Source: Nitrospira sp. (lineage in GTDB: Bacteria; Nitrospirota; Nitrospiria; Nitrospirales; Nitrospiraceae). Taken from it: 64,000 nucleotides of DNA. The position numbers were made by a program, and so were the translations under genes. The stretch covers positions 186,001-250,000 of the forward strand of contig JACOEL010000003.1 of assembly GCA_024998625.1 (NCBI GenBank), in the 5' to 3' direction. Every line of letters begins with the position of its first letter. Positions within the stretch are counted from its first letter, which is position 1. The notes below the pieces were generated by a model. That model made no database searches and was not told where the DNA came from. It worked only from the letters and a program-made list of their open reading frames with translations. Positions 19,828 to 28,031 of the stretch are shown piece by piece.

Positions 19828-19841
19828 CAGGACGAGGCCTC

Positions 19842-22601
19842 GTGCAGATCGAACGGTCGTTTCTCAGTAGTCGGGTTGCCCGCCGGGTCTTCTTTCTCTT
19901 CATCCTCTGTGCCCTCTTGCCGGTTGGGGCGTTGAGCCTGGTGTCGTTCAGCGACGTGACCGGCCAGCTTACCCAGCAGGCCGAGCGCCGGGTACGGCAG
20001 GAGAGTAAGGCCATGGGCATGGCCATCTACCAACGGCTCCTCCTGCTGGAAGCAGAACTGCTGTCGGTCAGCCGACAGCACCATGCGATCACCCCGACAT
20101 TGCCGGGTGACGTCCCAACGCAGCCGCTTCCAAGCACACCGGGGTTTCCGGGCATGGCCCACATCTCGGAAGACGGCGCGACGAGCGTCTTTCTCGGCGA
20201 GCTGCGGTCGATTCCAGCCGTATCGTCGGCGCAGTGGGCGTTGCTTCGCCAGAAAAAGACGCTGCTCACGACGGCGCCCGATGAAGCTGGAGCCGGGCGC
20301 CTGTTCCTGGTCAGGCTCTCCGATTCCGATACGTCGGCGGTGGCGGCCGAAATCAACGGCGATTATCTGTGGGACCTGGCCGGCAGCATGACACTCCCGG
20401 CGGAGATGTCCATGTGTGTGCTCGGGACCGCGCTGGAGGTCCTGTTCTGTAGCCCCTCCGCTCCCGCCACATTAAAGGAGCAGCGGGTCGGGCAGGGCGA
20501 AGGGGGCAGCACGTCCCTATTGGAATGGCGAGATGAGCAGGATTCATATATCGCAGGCTATTGGGCGATCCCGCTCCGGTACCAATTTTCGACGGCGCCC
20601 TGGACCGTGTTGTTGAGTGAATCGCGAAGTTCGGTGCTCGCGCCGCTGGCGAGCTTTCACTATCGCTTCAGCCTGGTGGTAGTGATTGCTCTGTTGTGCG
20701 TGGCATTGCTCAGCGTGAATCAAATCCGGAAAACCATGGTGCCGCTGGAGGAACTGGGCAAGGGCACCAGACGGATTGCCAAACGGAATTTTTCGACACC
20801 GGTGCAGGTCACGAGTGGGGACGAGTTTGAGGAGCTGGCGGCCTCCTTCAATGACATGGCGAGCCGGCTGAACCAGCAATTCGCCCAGTTGGCCACGATC
20901 CATGAGATCGACCGGTCGGTGCTGTCGGTGCTGGATCCCAGCCGGATTGTCGATACGGTCCTGGCCAGGTTGCGCGAGGTCTCTCCCTGCCAGGGGCTGG
21001 CCGTGTTGTTAATCGATCCATCCGAGCGTACCCGTGGGTGGCTGTATGCCAGGCTCGGACCGGAAAGCCAGCAGACGACGATGAAGGGTGTGACGGTGAC
21101 GGAGGCTGAAAGCCGGATGCTCACAGCGCACCAGGACGGCTCAACTCTGGTGCAGCCGTCCGGAGAAGGGGCGTTTGCAGACCTGAGCGGGCGGGAGAAT
21201 GAGTCCCTGTTGGTGTTACCCCTCTTCCGCTCGCACGATCTGTTAGGCGGGATTGTGTTGAGTTACCGGAAGGCGTCGGGCATGCACGAGGAGCATCTCG
21301 TGCCATTGCGTCAGTTGGCCGATCAGGTGGCGGTGGCATTGAGCAACGCCTCGGATCTTGCGGAACGGCAACGGGCGGAAACGTCCTTGCGGGAGAGCCA
21401 TACGCAGTTGGAAGCCGCCATGGCCGAACTCAAGACGACGCAACAGCAGATGGTTCAGCAGGAGCGGCTGCGGGCGCTGGGGCAAATGGCGAGCGGGATC
21501 GCGCACGATTTCAACAATACTCTGTCGCCGATCATGGGTTTCAGCGAACTCCTACTCATCGCGCCCCAGATGTCGGCGGATCCCGCGCAACTGAAGGAAT
21601 ATCTGCAGACGATCAATATGGCGGCCAAGGATGCGGCGAAGGTCGTCAGCCGGCTGCGCGATTTCTATCGCCCCCGCCTCGACGCGGACCTGGCCGGCAT
21701 CGTCGATCTGAACAGCCTGGTCCAGCAAAGTGTGAAGCTCAGCCAACCGAAGTGGAAAGACCAAGCCCTGGCGAATGGCGTGGCGATCGAGATCAAGACG
21801 GAGTTGGATTCGGTGCCCTCGGTCGCCGGACATGAATCGGAATTGCGCGAAGTGCTGACGAATCTGGTGTTTAATGCCGTCGATGCGATGCCCCAAAGCG
21901 GGTCGATTACGCTCCGCACCAAAGTCGACGGCGATGCGGTGCGCTTGGAAGTCAGCGACACCGGCACGGGGATGACGGAAGAAGTGCGTCAACGCTGCCT
22001 CGAACCGTTCTTTTCCACGAAGGGCGAACAGGGGTCCGGTTTGGGATTGGCCATGGTATACGGCATCATCCGGCGGTTGCGAGGCACCATCGATATCACG
22101 AGTGCCGTCGGCGTGGGGACGACGTTCAGCATCCGCCTCCCGATTCAAGCGGAGGCGGGTACCGGCACAGACCATCACGGCCACAACATGGACGGGGTCC
22201 GGTTACAGGTCCTGGTCGTAGACGACGATCCTCTGGTGGGCCGTGTGACGGGCGAATATCTCCGAGTGGCCGGGCATAGCGTGGAAGTAGTCGGCGGTGC
22301 GGCTGAGGCGATCAAGCGGTTCAGTCCCGAGCGGGTGCATCTGGTGGTGACCGATCACGGGATGCCGCACATGACGGGCCGCCAGTTGGCCGATGTGATC
22401 AAAAAAGTGTCTCCCAACACGCCGGTGCTTCTTCTTACGGGAGGCGATCAGATCGAGCAGGAGGACACAGTGTCGCGGGCAGTCGATGCCGAATTGAGCA
22501 AGCCGCTGACGATGGGCGCGCTCCGGCAGGCGTTGTCCACGCTCCGGTATCCCAAATCACTTCCTGCCCAGAGCCAGAAAGAAATTGGTGATGCGGCATG
22601 A
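19842..22601 (+). CDS. Hybrid sensor histidine kinase (HAMP-GAF-HisKA-HATPase-REC)
   Basis: A 919-residue hybrid kinase. An N-terminal TM (about 14-36), a periplasmic sensor (about 37-270), a second TM (about 272-293), HAMP (about 295-350), GAF (about 360-510), a short coiled coil, HisKA with the phospho-acceptor His in MASGIAHDFNNTL (about 554), HATPase with N box NLVFNAVDAMP, G1 DTGTGM and G2 GSGLGL, then a receiver (about 788-905) with acceptor Asp in LVVTDHGMP (about 837). All catalytic motifs are intact. Start is GTG 19842 with GGACGAGG upstream, 14 bp after the pseudopilin stop. The HD-GYP regulator follows by 54 bp and is the likely phosphotransfer partner. Confidence 0.9.
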   Translation: MQIERSFLSSRVARRVFFLFILCALLPVGALSLVSFSDVTGQLTQQAERRVRQESKAMGMAIYQRLLLLEAELLSVSRQHHAITPTLPGDVPTQPLPSTPGFPGMAHISEDGATSVFLGELRSIPAVSSAQWALLRQKKTLLTTAPDEAGAGRLFLVRLSDSDTSAVAAEINGDYLWDLAGSMTLPAEMSMCVLGTALEVLFCSPSAPATLKEQRVGQGEGGSTSLLEWRDEQDSYIAGYWAIPLRYQFSTAPWTVLLSESRSSVLAPLASFHYRFSLVVVIALLCVALLSVNQIRKTMVPLEELGKGTRRIAKRNFSTPVQVTSGDEFEELAASFNDMASRLNQQFAQLATIHEIDRSVLSVLDPSRIVDTVLARLREVSPCQGLAVLLIDPSERTRGWLYARLGPESQQTTMKGVTVTEAESRMLTAHQDGSTLVQPSGEGAFADLSGRENESLLVLPLFRSHDLLGGIVLSYRKASGMHEEHLVPLRQLADQVAVALSNASDLAERQRAETSLRESHTQLEAAMAELKTTQQQMVQQERLRALGQMASGIAHDFNNTLSPIMGFSELLLIAPQMSADPAQLKEYLQTINMAAKDAAKVVSRLRDFYRPRLDADLAGIVDLNSLVQQSVKLSQPKWKDQALANGVAIEIKTELDSVPSVAGHESELREVLTNLVFNAVDAMPQSGSITLRTKVDGDAVRLEVSDTGTGMTEEVRQRCLEPFFSTKGEQGSGLGLAMVYGIIRRLRGTIDITSAVGVGTTFSIRLPIQAEAGTGTDHHGHNMDGVRLQVLVVDDDPLVGRVTGEYLRVAGHSVEVVGGAAEAIKRFSPERVHLVVTDHGMPHMTGRQLADVIKKVSPNTPVLLLTGGDQIEQEDTVSRAVDAELSKPLTMGALRQALSTLRYPKSLPAQSQKEIGDAA

Positions 22602-22655
22602 GGATGGTAGGGTAGGGTCGGCAGGGTTTCGAGAGCCAGGAGTATAGGTATTGCA

Positions 22656-23729
22656 ATGTCGGATCTTGACGTGAGCGCCGTCAAACTGCTGCTGATTGAT
22701 GATGAGCTGCCTAGCCTCAAACTGATGGAAGCGATCCTCAAACAGGCCGGCTACGAAAAAATTACGACGACGACAGACCCTCGCCAGGCCGTGCAATTAT
22801 GCCAAGAGGTGAAGCCGGATCTGATCGCGACGGACATGCGTATGCCGCATATGGATGGATTTGAGGTAATGCGACAGCTGGCCTCGGTCATTCCGGCCGG
22901 TGACTACCTCCCGATTCTCGTCATTACCGGCGAGCTCGATGGCCCAACGAAGCACAGGGCATTGGCGGAGGGCGCCAAGGATTTCCTGAACAAGCCGGTG
23001 GATGCCACTGAAGTCGTGCTCCGCATCAAAAACCAATTGGTCACGAGGCAACTTCATCGACAGCTGCGCATGCACAATGAACATTTGGAAGCGCAGGTGC
23101 GTCTGCGTACCAAAGTCGTGGAGCAAACTCAGTTGGACCTGCTCAATCGTCTTGCGCTGGCCTCCGAGTATCGCTATGACCCGACCGGAAGGCATGCCTG
23201 GCGTGTCGGGCGGATGGCCGTGTTCCTGGCGGAGCTGAAGGGATTGCCTGCGGATCAGGTGGAGATGATCAAGAAGACCGCCCCGTTGCACGATGTGGGG
23301 AAAGTCGGCCTGTCCGATGCCGTGATTCTGAAGAACGGGCCCTATGATGCGGTTGATTGGTCGGCGATGAAGCAACACACCAAGATCGGCTCGCGATTGT
23401 TGTCGGATAGCCGGGCTCCTCTCTTGATGATGGCGCGCGAAATTGCCCTGACGCATCATGAGCGGTGGGATGGAACCGGCTATCACGGGATTAAGGATGT
23501 GCAGATCCCACAGGCGGCGCGGATCGTCGCGCTGGCCGATGCGTTCGATATCATGACGCATCCCTGCTCATACAAAGCGTCGATGACGCTCAGTGAAGCC
23601 AGGGGTGAAATTCAAACGCAGGCGGGCAAACAATTCGATCCCGAGTTGAGCGCCTTATTTATACAGCTCATCGATCGTGAAGGCGAGAAGCTGTTGGCTG
23701 CAACGGGCCCGCTTCAGTTGGTCGCGTAA
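22656..23729 (+). CDS. HD-GYP response regulator (RpfG-like c-di-GMP phosphodiesterase)
   Basis: A 357-residue protein with a receiver domain (about 8-130; acidic pair IDDE, acceptor Asp in IATDMRMP about 58, ITGE, KPVD) and a C-terminal HD-GYP domain (about 155-345): HAWRVGR, the HD pair in LHDVGKVG (about 212), THHERWDGTGY and VALADAFD. HD-GYP enzymes hydrolyse cyclic di-GMP. The family motif GYP reads GYH here; the HD and other metal-binding His residues are kept, so activity is likely but not certain. It follows the hybrid kinase in the same direction. Together they would convert the kinase signal into lower c-di-GMP. Confidence 0.88.
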   Translation: MSDLDVSAVKLLLIDDELPSLKLMEAILKQAGYEKITTTTDPRQAVQLCQEVKPDLIATDMRMPHMDGFEVMRQLASVIPAGDYLPILVITGELDGPTKHRALAEGAKDFLNKPVDATEVVLRIKNQLVTRQLHRQLRMHNEHLEAQVRLRTKVVEQTQLDLLNRLALASEYRYDPTGRHAWRVGRMAVFLAELKGLPADQVEMIKKTAPLHDVGKVGLSDAVILKNGPYDAVDWSAMKQHTKIGSRLLSDSRAPLLMMAREIALTHHERWDGTGYHGIKDVQIPQAARIVALADAFDIMTHPCSYKASMTLSEARGEIQTQAGKQFDPELSALFIQLIDREGEKLLAATGPLQLVA

Positions 23730-23794
23730 CAACTCTCTTTCCGGTCCGATTCCTCCCGCTGGGGTCGGCTCACGAAACATTCTCCTCAGGCCCG

Positions 23795-23853
23795 TTGACG
23801 CATCTGCGCCGGGCTCTGTATTATCCGTGTTACGATAATGAATTTCGTAACAC
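23795..23853 (+). promoter_or_regulatory. nikR promoter with NikR operator
   Basis: TTGACG (23795-23800), 18 bp, TATTAT (23819-23824) make a good sigma-70 promoter. Directly downstream, 23827-23853, lies GTGTTACGA-N9-TCGTAACAC, a perfect 9-bp inverted repeat. Written as GTGTTAC-N13-GTAACAC it equals the NikR site pattern reported for several non-enteric bacteria. The operator covers the expected transcription start, so Ni-NikR would repress nikR and the receptor gene behind it. Confidence 0.8.
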
Positions 23854-23866
23854 TGACATCACAGCC

Positions 23867-24283
23867 ATGAAGCCGCTTGCGCGATTCGGCGTGTCGCTCG
23901 ACCAGGATCTTCTTGCCGATTTCGACCGTCTGATCGAACGGCGCCGCTATACGAATCGCTCCGAAGCGATCCGCGACTTGATCCGGGACAATCTGGTCGA
24001 GCAGCAATGGGACGAGAATAAGGAAACCGTCGCCACGATCACATTCGTGTACGACCATCACGTGCCGGGTTTGACGGGGAAACTTACTCACATCCAGCAC
24101 GATTTTCAGGGACACATCATGGCCGGAATGCATGTGCATCTCGACCACGATCACTGTCTGGAGGTGTTGGTGGCCAAGGGCAAAGGGGCTGTCATTCGCA
24201 AGGTGGCCGACGCGTTGCTGAGCGTCAAGGGCGTGAAGCACGGCAAACTCACCATGACGACGACGGGTAAGGGGTTGCGGTGA
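23867..24283 (+). CDS. nikR: Nickel-responsive transcriptional regulator NikR
   Basis: A 138-residue protein with an N-terminal ribbon-helix-helix (ARFGVSLDQDLLADFDRLIE, RYTNRSEAIRDLIRD) and a C-terminal ACT-like nickel domain containing HxHxxxxxC (MHVHLDHDHCLEV), which aligns with the Ni ligands His87, His89 and Cys95 of E. coli NikR. Length matches the family. The ATG at 23867 follows the operator; a longer frame would start upstream of the promoter. The downstream TonB receptor starts 8 bp after the stop, so NikR very likely controls nickel uptake across the outer membrane. Confidence 0.93.
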   Translation: MKPLARFGVSLDQDLLADFDRLIERRRYTNRSEAIRDLIRDNLVEQQWDENKETVATITFVYDHHVPGLTGKLTHIQHDFQGHIMAGMHVHLDHDHCLEVLVAKGKGAVIRKVADALLSVKGVKHGKLTMTTTGKGLR

Positions 24284-24290
24284 TCGGTCG

Positions 24291-26333
24291 GTGAATCGGG
24301 CCGTTCTCCTCTTCGTATTGCTTGTCCTGTTGTTCCGGGTCACTCCTCTCAGGGCCCACGATCCCGACGCGCCGGATCTCGACGTGCCTGAGGTGACTGT
24401 CGAAGCCGACCGTCCGCTCGCAGCCTCTTCGCAGCAATTCATCCCCGACAAGGAGTATCTCCTCCAGCCGCAAGGACGTCCGGCCCAGGTGCTCCGCCTC
24501 ATCCCGGGATTTATTGCCGTCGAACATTCCGGTGGCGCCGGCAAGGCCGATCAATATTTTCTGCGCGGGTTCGATGCGGACCACGGCACGGATGTCGCGT
24601 TTTTTGCCGACGGTATGCCGATCAACCTGCGTTCCCATGCGCATGGCCAGGGGTATACCGACCTCAATTTCATCATCCCGGAAACCATCGAGGGCCTCGA
24701 TGTCTACAAGGGGGCCTATCAGCCGGAGTATGGTGATTTTGCCACAGCGGGGGCGGTCAATTTCAGGACGCGGGAGGCGGTGAAGGAGGGCGTGGTGCAG
24801 TCGGCCGGGGGGGACTTCCAGATGCAGCGCCACCTGCTGATGTTCTCCCCGACGACGGACCGTGTTCGCTCGCTGATTGCCGCCGAGGGATACTACACGA
24901 ACGGACCGTTTCAACAGGACAACCGTTACTTCAGGGGTAATCTGCTCGGAAAGGCGACGATGAATCCGAGTGCCCGGTCGGAGCTGTCGGTCACCGGGAC
25001 CTTTCACAAGTCTCAATGGAATGCATCGGGAGAGATCCCCTTGCGCGCCGTGCAGGACGGGTCGCTGGATCGGTTCGGCGCGGTCGATCCTTCTGAGGGC
25101 GGGCGAACGATGCGCAGTACCGGTCGGCTTAATTATCACTACGACACGACGTCGCGCGGCCGTTTTTTTGTCAATGCCTATGCGCAATACTACCGCTTCG
25201 ATCTCTTTACGAATTTTACGTTCTTCCAAAACGATCCCGTCAACGGCGACGGGTTTCAGCAGTCCGATCGGCGGGTCATGTATGGCGGAGACATCGGGTA
25301 CAAACAGACCGCACGATGGTTCGACATGGATGGCGCCGCCACCGTTGGGGTGCAATCCCGGGTCGATCACATTCATGCGCGGCTCGGGCCGCAAGTGCTC
25401 AGAAATCCGCTCGGGAGCACGAGCGATACGGATATGACCGAAGCCTCTTATGCCCCTTTTCTCAAACTGGAAGTGCAACCGACACCCTGGATGCGCCTGG
25501 CCGGCGGCCTACGCAGCGAGGTGTTTACCTTCGATGTACGCAATCATTGTCAGGCCTGCGTGGCGCAACCGTCCGGGACCGCCGATTCCGGTCTGGTGTT
25601 GCCGAAGGCGAACCTGATCCTCGGACCTTGGTTGAGAACGGAACTCTTTCTGAACTATGGCGAGGGGTACCATAGCAACGATGCGCGCTCGGCGGTGACT
25701 CCGGCCGCTTCACCGCTGGCGCGAGCCAAGACTTATGAGGTCGGCTTTCGATCAAGACCCTGGGGTTCGGACGGTATTGAACTGACGGCCACGCTCTGGG
25801 CCCTGGATATGAAGCAGGAACTGGTGTTTGTCGGTGATGAGGGAACGACGGAGATTCGTGGAGCTTCCCGTCGGCGCGGTATGGAGGTCGGAGCGCGCGG
25901 GCAGGTCTGGGGGCCGGTGTATTTCAACGGCAGTATCACCTGGACCCAGGCGGAGTTCCGCAACGGCGATGCCATTCCCCTGGCGCCGGAAGTGACGGCT
26001 TATGGCGCGCTGCTGCTGCGGTGGCCGGAAGGATTGACCTCACAGCTGCAAGCCACCTATCTTGGTGTCCGCCCGCTGACGGAGGATCGCAGCATTCGCG
26101 CGCCCTCCTGGATCGATGTCGATTTGTCCGAACGGTACCAGATCCCGATCAAGCTGGCGCATGGGCGACTGGAAGCGTTTCTCTTCGTGCAGAATGTACT
26201 CAATACGAAATGGGAGCAGGCGGTCTTTGCCTTTGAGTCGAGACTCAGGAATGAGGCAACGGGTGTCACGGACATCCACTTCGTGCCTGGGAATCCGAGG
26301 ATGGTGATGGGGGGCATTGCGTGGTATTTTTAG
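24291..26333 (+). CDS. TonB-dependent receptor, probably for nickel
   Basis: A 680-residue receptor: signal peptide (about 1-22, ending LRAHD), a short Asp/Pro-rich N-terminus, plug domain (about 55-165; LRLIPGFIAVEHSGGAGKA, FLRGFDADHGTDVAFFADGM) and a barrel ending IAWYF. The plug region is His-rich (RSHAHGQGYTDL), and two Cys lie in CQACVAQP. Start is GTG 24291, 8 bp after nikR, sharing its promoter and operator. Nickel (or a nickel chelate) as substrate is inferred from that linkage, as in other NikR-regulated receptors. Nickel would serve a hydrogenase or urease not present in this window. Confidence 0.85.
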   Translation: MNRAVLLFVLLVLLFRVTPLRAHDPDAPDLDVPEVTVEADRPLAASSQQFIPDKEYLLQPQGRPAQVLRLIPGFIAVEHSGGAGKADQYFLRGFDADHGTDVAFFADGMPINLRSHAHGQGYTDLNFIIPETIEGLDVYKGAYQPEYGDFATAGAVNFRTREAVKEGVVQSAGGDFQMQRHLLMFSPTTDRVRSLIAAEGYYTNGPFQQDNRYFRGNLLGKATMNPSARSELSVTGTFHKSQWNASGEIPLRAVQDGSLDRFGAVDPSEGGRTMRSTGRLNYHYDTTSRGRFFVNAYAQYYRFDLFTNFTFFQNDPVNGDGFQQSDRRVMYGGDIGYKQTARWFDMDGAATVGVQSRVDHIHARLGPQVLRNPLGSTSDTDMTEASYAPFLKLEVQPTPWMRLAGGLRSEVFTFDVRNHCQACVAQPSGTADSGLVLPKANLILGPWLRTELFLNYGEGYHSNDARSAVTPAASPLARAKTYEVGFRSRPWGSDGIELTATLWALDMKQELVFVGDEGTTEIRGASRRRGMEVGARGQVWGPVYFNGSITWTQAEFRNGDAIPLAPEVTAYGALLLRWPEGLTSQLQATYLGVRPLTEDRSIRAPSWIDVDLSERYQIPIKLAHGRLEAFLFVQNVLNTKWEQAVFAFESRLRNEATGVTDIHFVPGNPRMVMGGIAWYF

Positions 26334-26460
26334 CAGGTGGCTGAAAAATCCCGCCAGCGTCGTTCTCGCCTCGGTACCGTCCTCAACGTAGCCAATGGGC
26401 TACGCCTCCGGCGGTACCATCGGCTGCGGCCTTGCTGAACGGACTTTTTGAGCCGCCTGC
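26333..26460. repeat. Family B palindromic element (B1)
   Basis: Terminal inverted repeats at 26333-26351 and 26441-26460 (about 18 of 20 match), with an internal palindrome GGTACC...CAACGTAGCC/GGGCTACGCC...GGTACC. The whole 128 bp can fold into one long hairpin. It begins at the receptor stop codon and may end its transcript. Core words CGTTCTCG, CTCAACGTA, TACGCCTC and GCGGCCTTGCTGAA recur in copies at 30573 and 41946. Confidence 0.75.
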
Positions 26461-26506
26461 TATCCGATCGGCGTCATCTCACATGGGGGAACACAAAGGA
26501 TTTCCA

Positions 26507-27076
26507 ATGAGTCGACTGAACCGGAAGATCCTGGATCGTTCCTACTTTAGCTGTTCAACCGTCGAAGTCGCGCGGTCGTTGATCGGCAAGTACCTCGTAC
26601 GGGACAACGGGGCAGAGCTGATGGCCGGACGTATCATTGAGGTCGAGGCTTACGTCGGCCCGGAGGACAAGGCCTGCCACGCGTCGAAAGGACGGACGGC
26701 CAGGACGGAGGTGCTCTTCGGGCCGGCCGGGATTGCCTATGTGTATCTCTGCTACGGGATGCACGAGATGTTGAACGTTGTGACCGAGCAGGACGGCTAT
26801 CCGGCGGCCGTCCTGTTGAGGGCGGTGGAGTTCGACGGAATGCTCATCGACGGACCGGGCCGGCTGACCCGCGCGTTCGGCATCGATCGCCGGTTGAACC
26901 GGTGGGATCTCACGGCCGGGGATATGCTCTGGTTTGAGGATCGCGGGGACTCGTTGTCACAAGACGCGCTCAAAACCTATCCGAGGATCGGGGTCGATTA
27001 CGCGGGGGAATGGGCGAAGAAACCGTGGCGGTTCCGATTGCAGGGGGAGGCCGGTTCAGTTCGAAAGAGACGTTAG
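26507..27076 (+). CDS. 3-methyladenine DNA glycosylase (MPG/AAG family)
   Basis: A 189-residue protein of the alkyladenine glycosylase family: GRIIEVEAYVGPEDKACHAS, TEVLFGPAGIAYVYLCYGMH (Tyr and Glu of the active site), NVVTEQDGYPAAVLLRAVE. These enzymes excise alkylated and deaminated purines in base-excision repair. Length fits the family (about 190-210). The ATG at 26507 has AAAGGA upstream; the Met at 26483 is the alternative. It is a single gene between a family B element and a terminator. Confidence 0.9.
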   Translation: MSRLNRKILDRSYFSCSTVEVARSLIGKYLVRDNGAELMAGRIIEVEAYVGPEDKACHASKGRTARTEVLFGPAGIAYVYLCYGMHEMLNVVTEQDGYPAAVLLRAVEFDGMLIDGPGRLTRAFGIDRRLNRWDLTAGDMLWFEDRGDSLSQDALKTYPRIGVDYAGEWAKKPWRFRLQGEAGSVRKRR

Positions 27077-27102
27077 GGACATATTCAGACAGCAAAATAA
27101 AC

Positions 27103-27130
27103 GGGGCCGTTGTTGTGAGACAACGGCCCC
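27103..27130. terminator. Terminator between convergent genes
   Basis: GGGGCCGTTGT (27103-27113) and ACAACGGCCCC (27120-27130) form a perfect 11-bp stem with a 6-nt loop. An A-rich run precedes (AGCAAAATAAA) and GCTTTCGTT follows, so it can serve both the glycosylase and the reverse gene at 27154. Confidence 0.75.
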
Positions 27131-27153
27131 GCTTTCGTTCCATCGAATGGAAA

Positions 27154-27522
27154 CTAGTCGATCTTACGGTCGCCAGTGATCTTGGTGGCAGAGGTGACCG
27201 GTGGCTCGATCTTGATTTGCGGACCCTGCACGTTCGGCAACCGACCGGCGCCCTGGCCTTCGGTAATCCGCGCGTTGTCCGACTTCACCAATTTCTGTTC
27301 CGCATGTTTGCTGGAGGAATCGGCGGACTTCAGCAGGGTGGACTCGCCGCCCGCTGCCTTCTGGCCCGGGTCATTGGCCGTCGGCTGTCCGTTCACCGGG
27401 CTGCCGTCGTTCTTCATCGGATAACCTTCGTGCTTCGGCAACAGCGCCGGATTTGCGGAGGCCATCGAACACATAACCAATACACCTGCAAGGGTCGCGA
27501 CGCTGCCGATCACGAATTTCAT
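27154..27522 (-). CDS. Small secreted protein of unknown function
   Basis: A 122-residue protein with a Sec signal peptide (MKFVIGSVATLAGVLVMCSM, cleavage about ASANP) and a hydrophilic, disorder-prone mature part rich in Lys, Pro, Ser and Gly (HEGYPMKNDGSPVNGQP). AAAGGAG precedes the ATG. No family recognised and no catalytic motif. Confidence 0.6.
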   Translation of the reverse strand: MKFVIGSVATLAGVLVMCSMASANPALLPKHEGYPMKNDGSPVNGQPTANDPGQKAAGGESTLLKSADSSSKHAEQKLVKSDNARITEGQGAGRLPNVQGPQIKIEPPVTSATKITGDRKID

Positions 27523-27645
27523 ACCCCTACTCCTTTGAAAGAATGTGAAAGTATGGTGGTCGATTATAGACGTTAAAAGCCTGATGAGTGCGGGAATCTT
27601 AGCTATCTGAAGAAGCCGTGTCAAGGATAAAGGGGTGAGGGCGGT

Positions 27646-27929
27646 GACAGGCGTGGGAGCCTCCTTTGCTCACGCAACGCGCGGCCCTAAAGGGCCCTCG
27701 TTGAACGTGCGCAGGAGGAGGCTCACCCCGCCTGTCTGTTGAAGGTGACGGGCAGAGTGCATTCTGCCGATGCGCGCAGCTGGACGGCCTCAATGACCAC
27801 CCGCAGGTGTCGATGGCGAGTGGTTCGGAGAAGCGTGGACTCAGAAGCCCTCGTTGGACGCCCGCAGGAGGCGGCCTCCTAACCTATCGCTAAACCGGAG
27901 AAAAAGATGTGCTCGGCCGATGCGCACAA
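27646..27929. repeat. Family C repeat cluster (one full element plus half-copies)
   Basis: The 509-bp gap 27523-28031 holds no gene. The full element at 27646-27736 has arms GACAGGCGTGGGAGCCTCC and GGAGGCTCACCCCGCCTGTC around the core GCTCACGCAACGCGCGGCCC...CTCGTTGAACGTGCGCAG. Half-copies follow at 27756-27779 (GCATTCTGCCGATGCGCGCAG), 27838-27880 (TCAGAAGCCCTCGTTGGACG) and 27906-27929 (GTGCTCGGCCGATGCGCACA). The region looks like a site of repeated insertion or decay of one element type. Confidence 0.65.
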
Positions 27930-28031
27930 TTCGCCAGGCTTAGGACGTGACGTTGTTTGGTGCGGGGGAGGCGCACTGAAAGCACCGGTTCCGAGGGGGA
28001 ACCTCCCGAGCCCTGAGAACTATAAGAGGAA

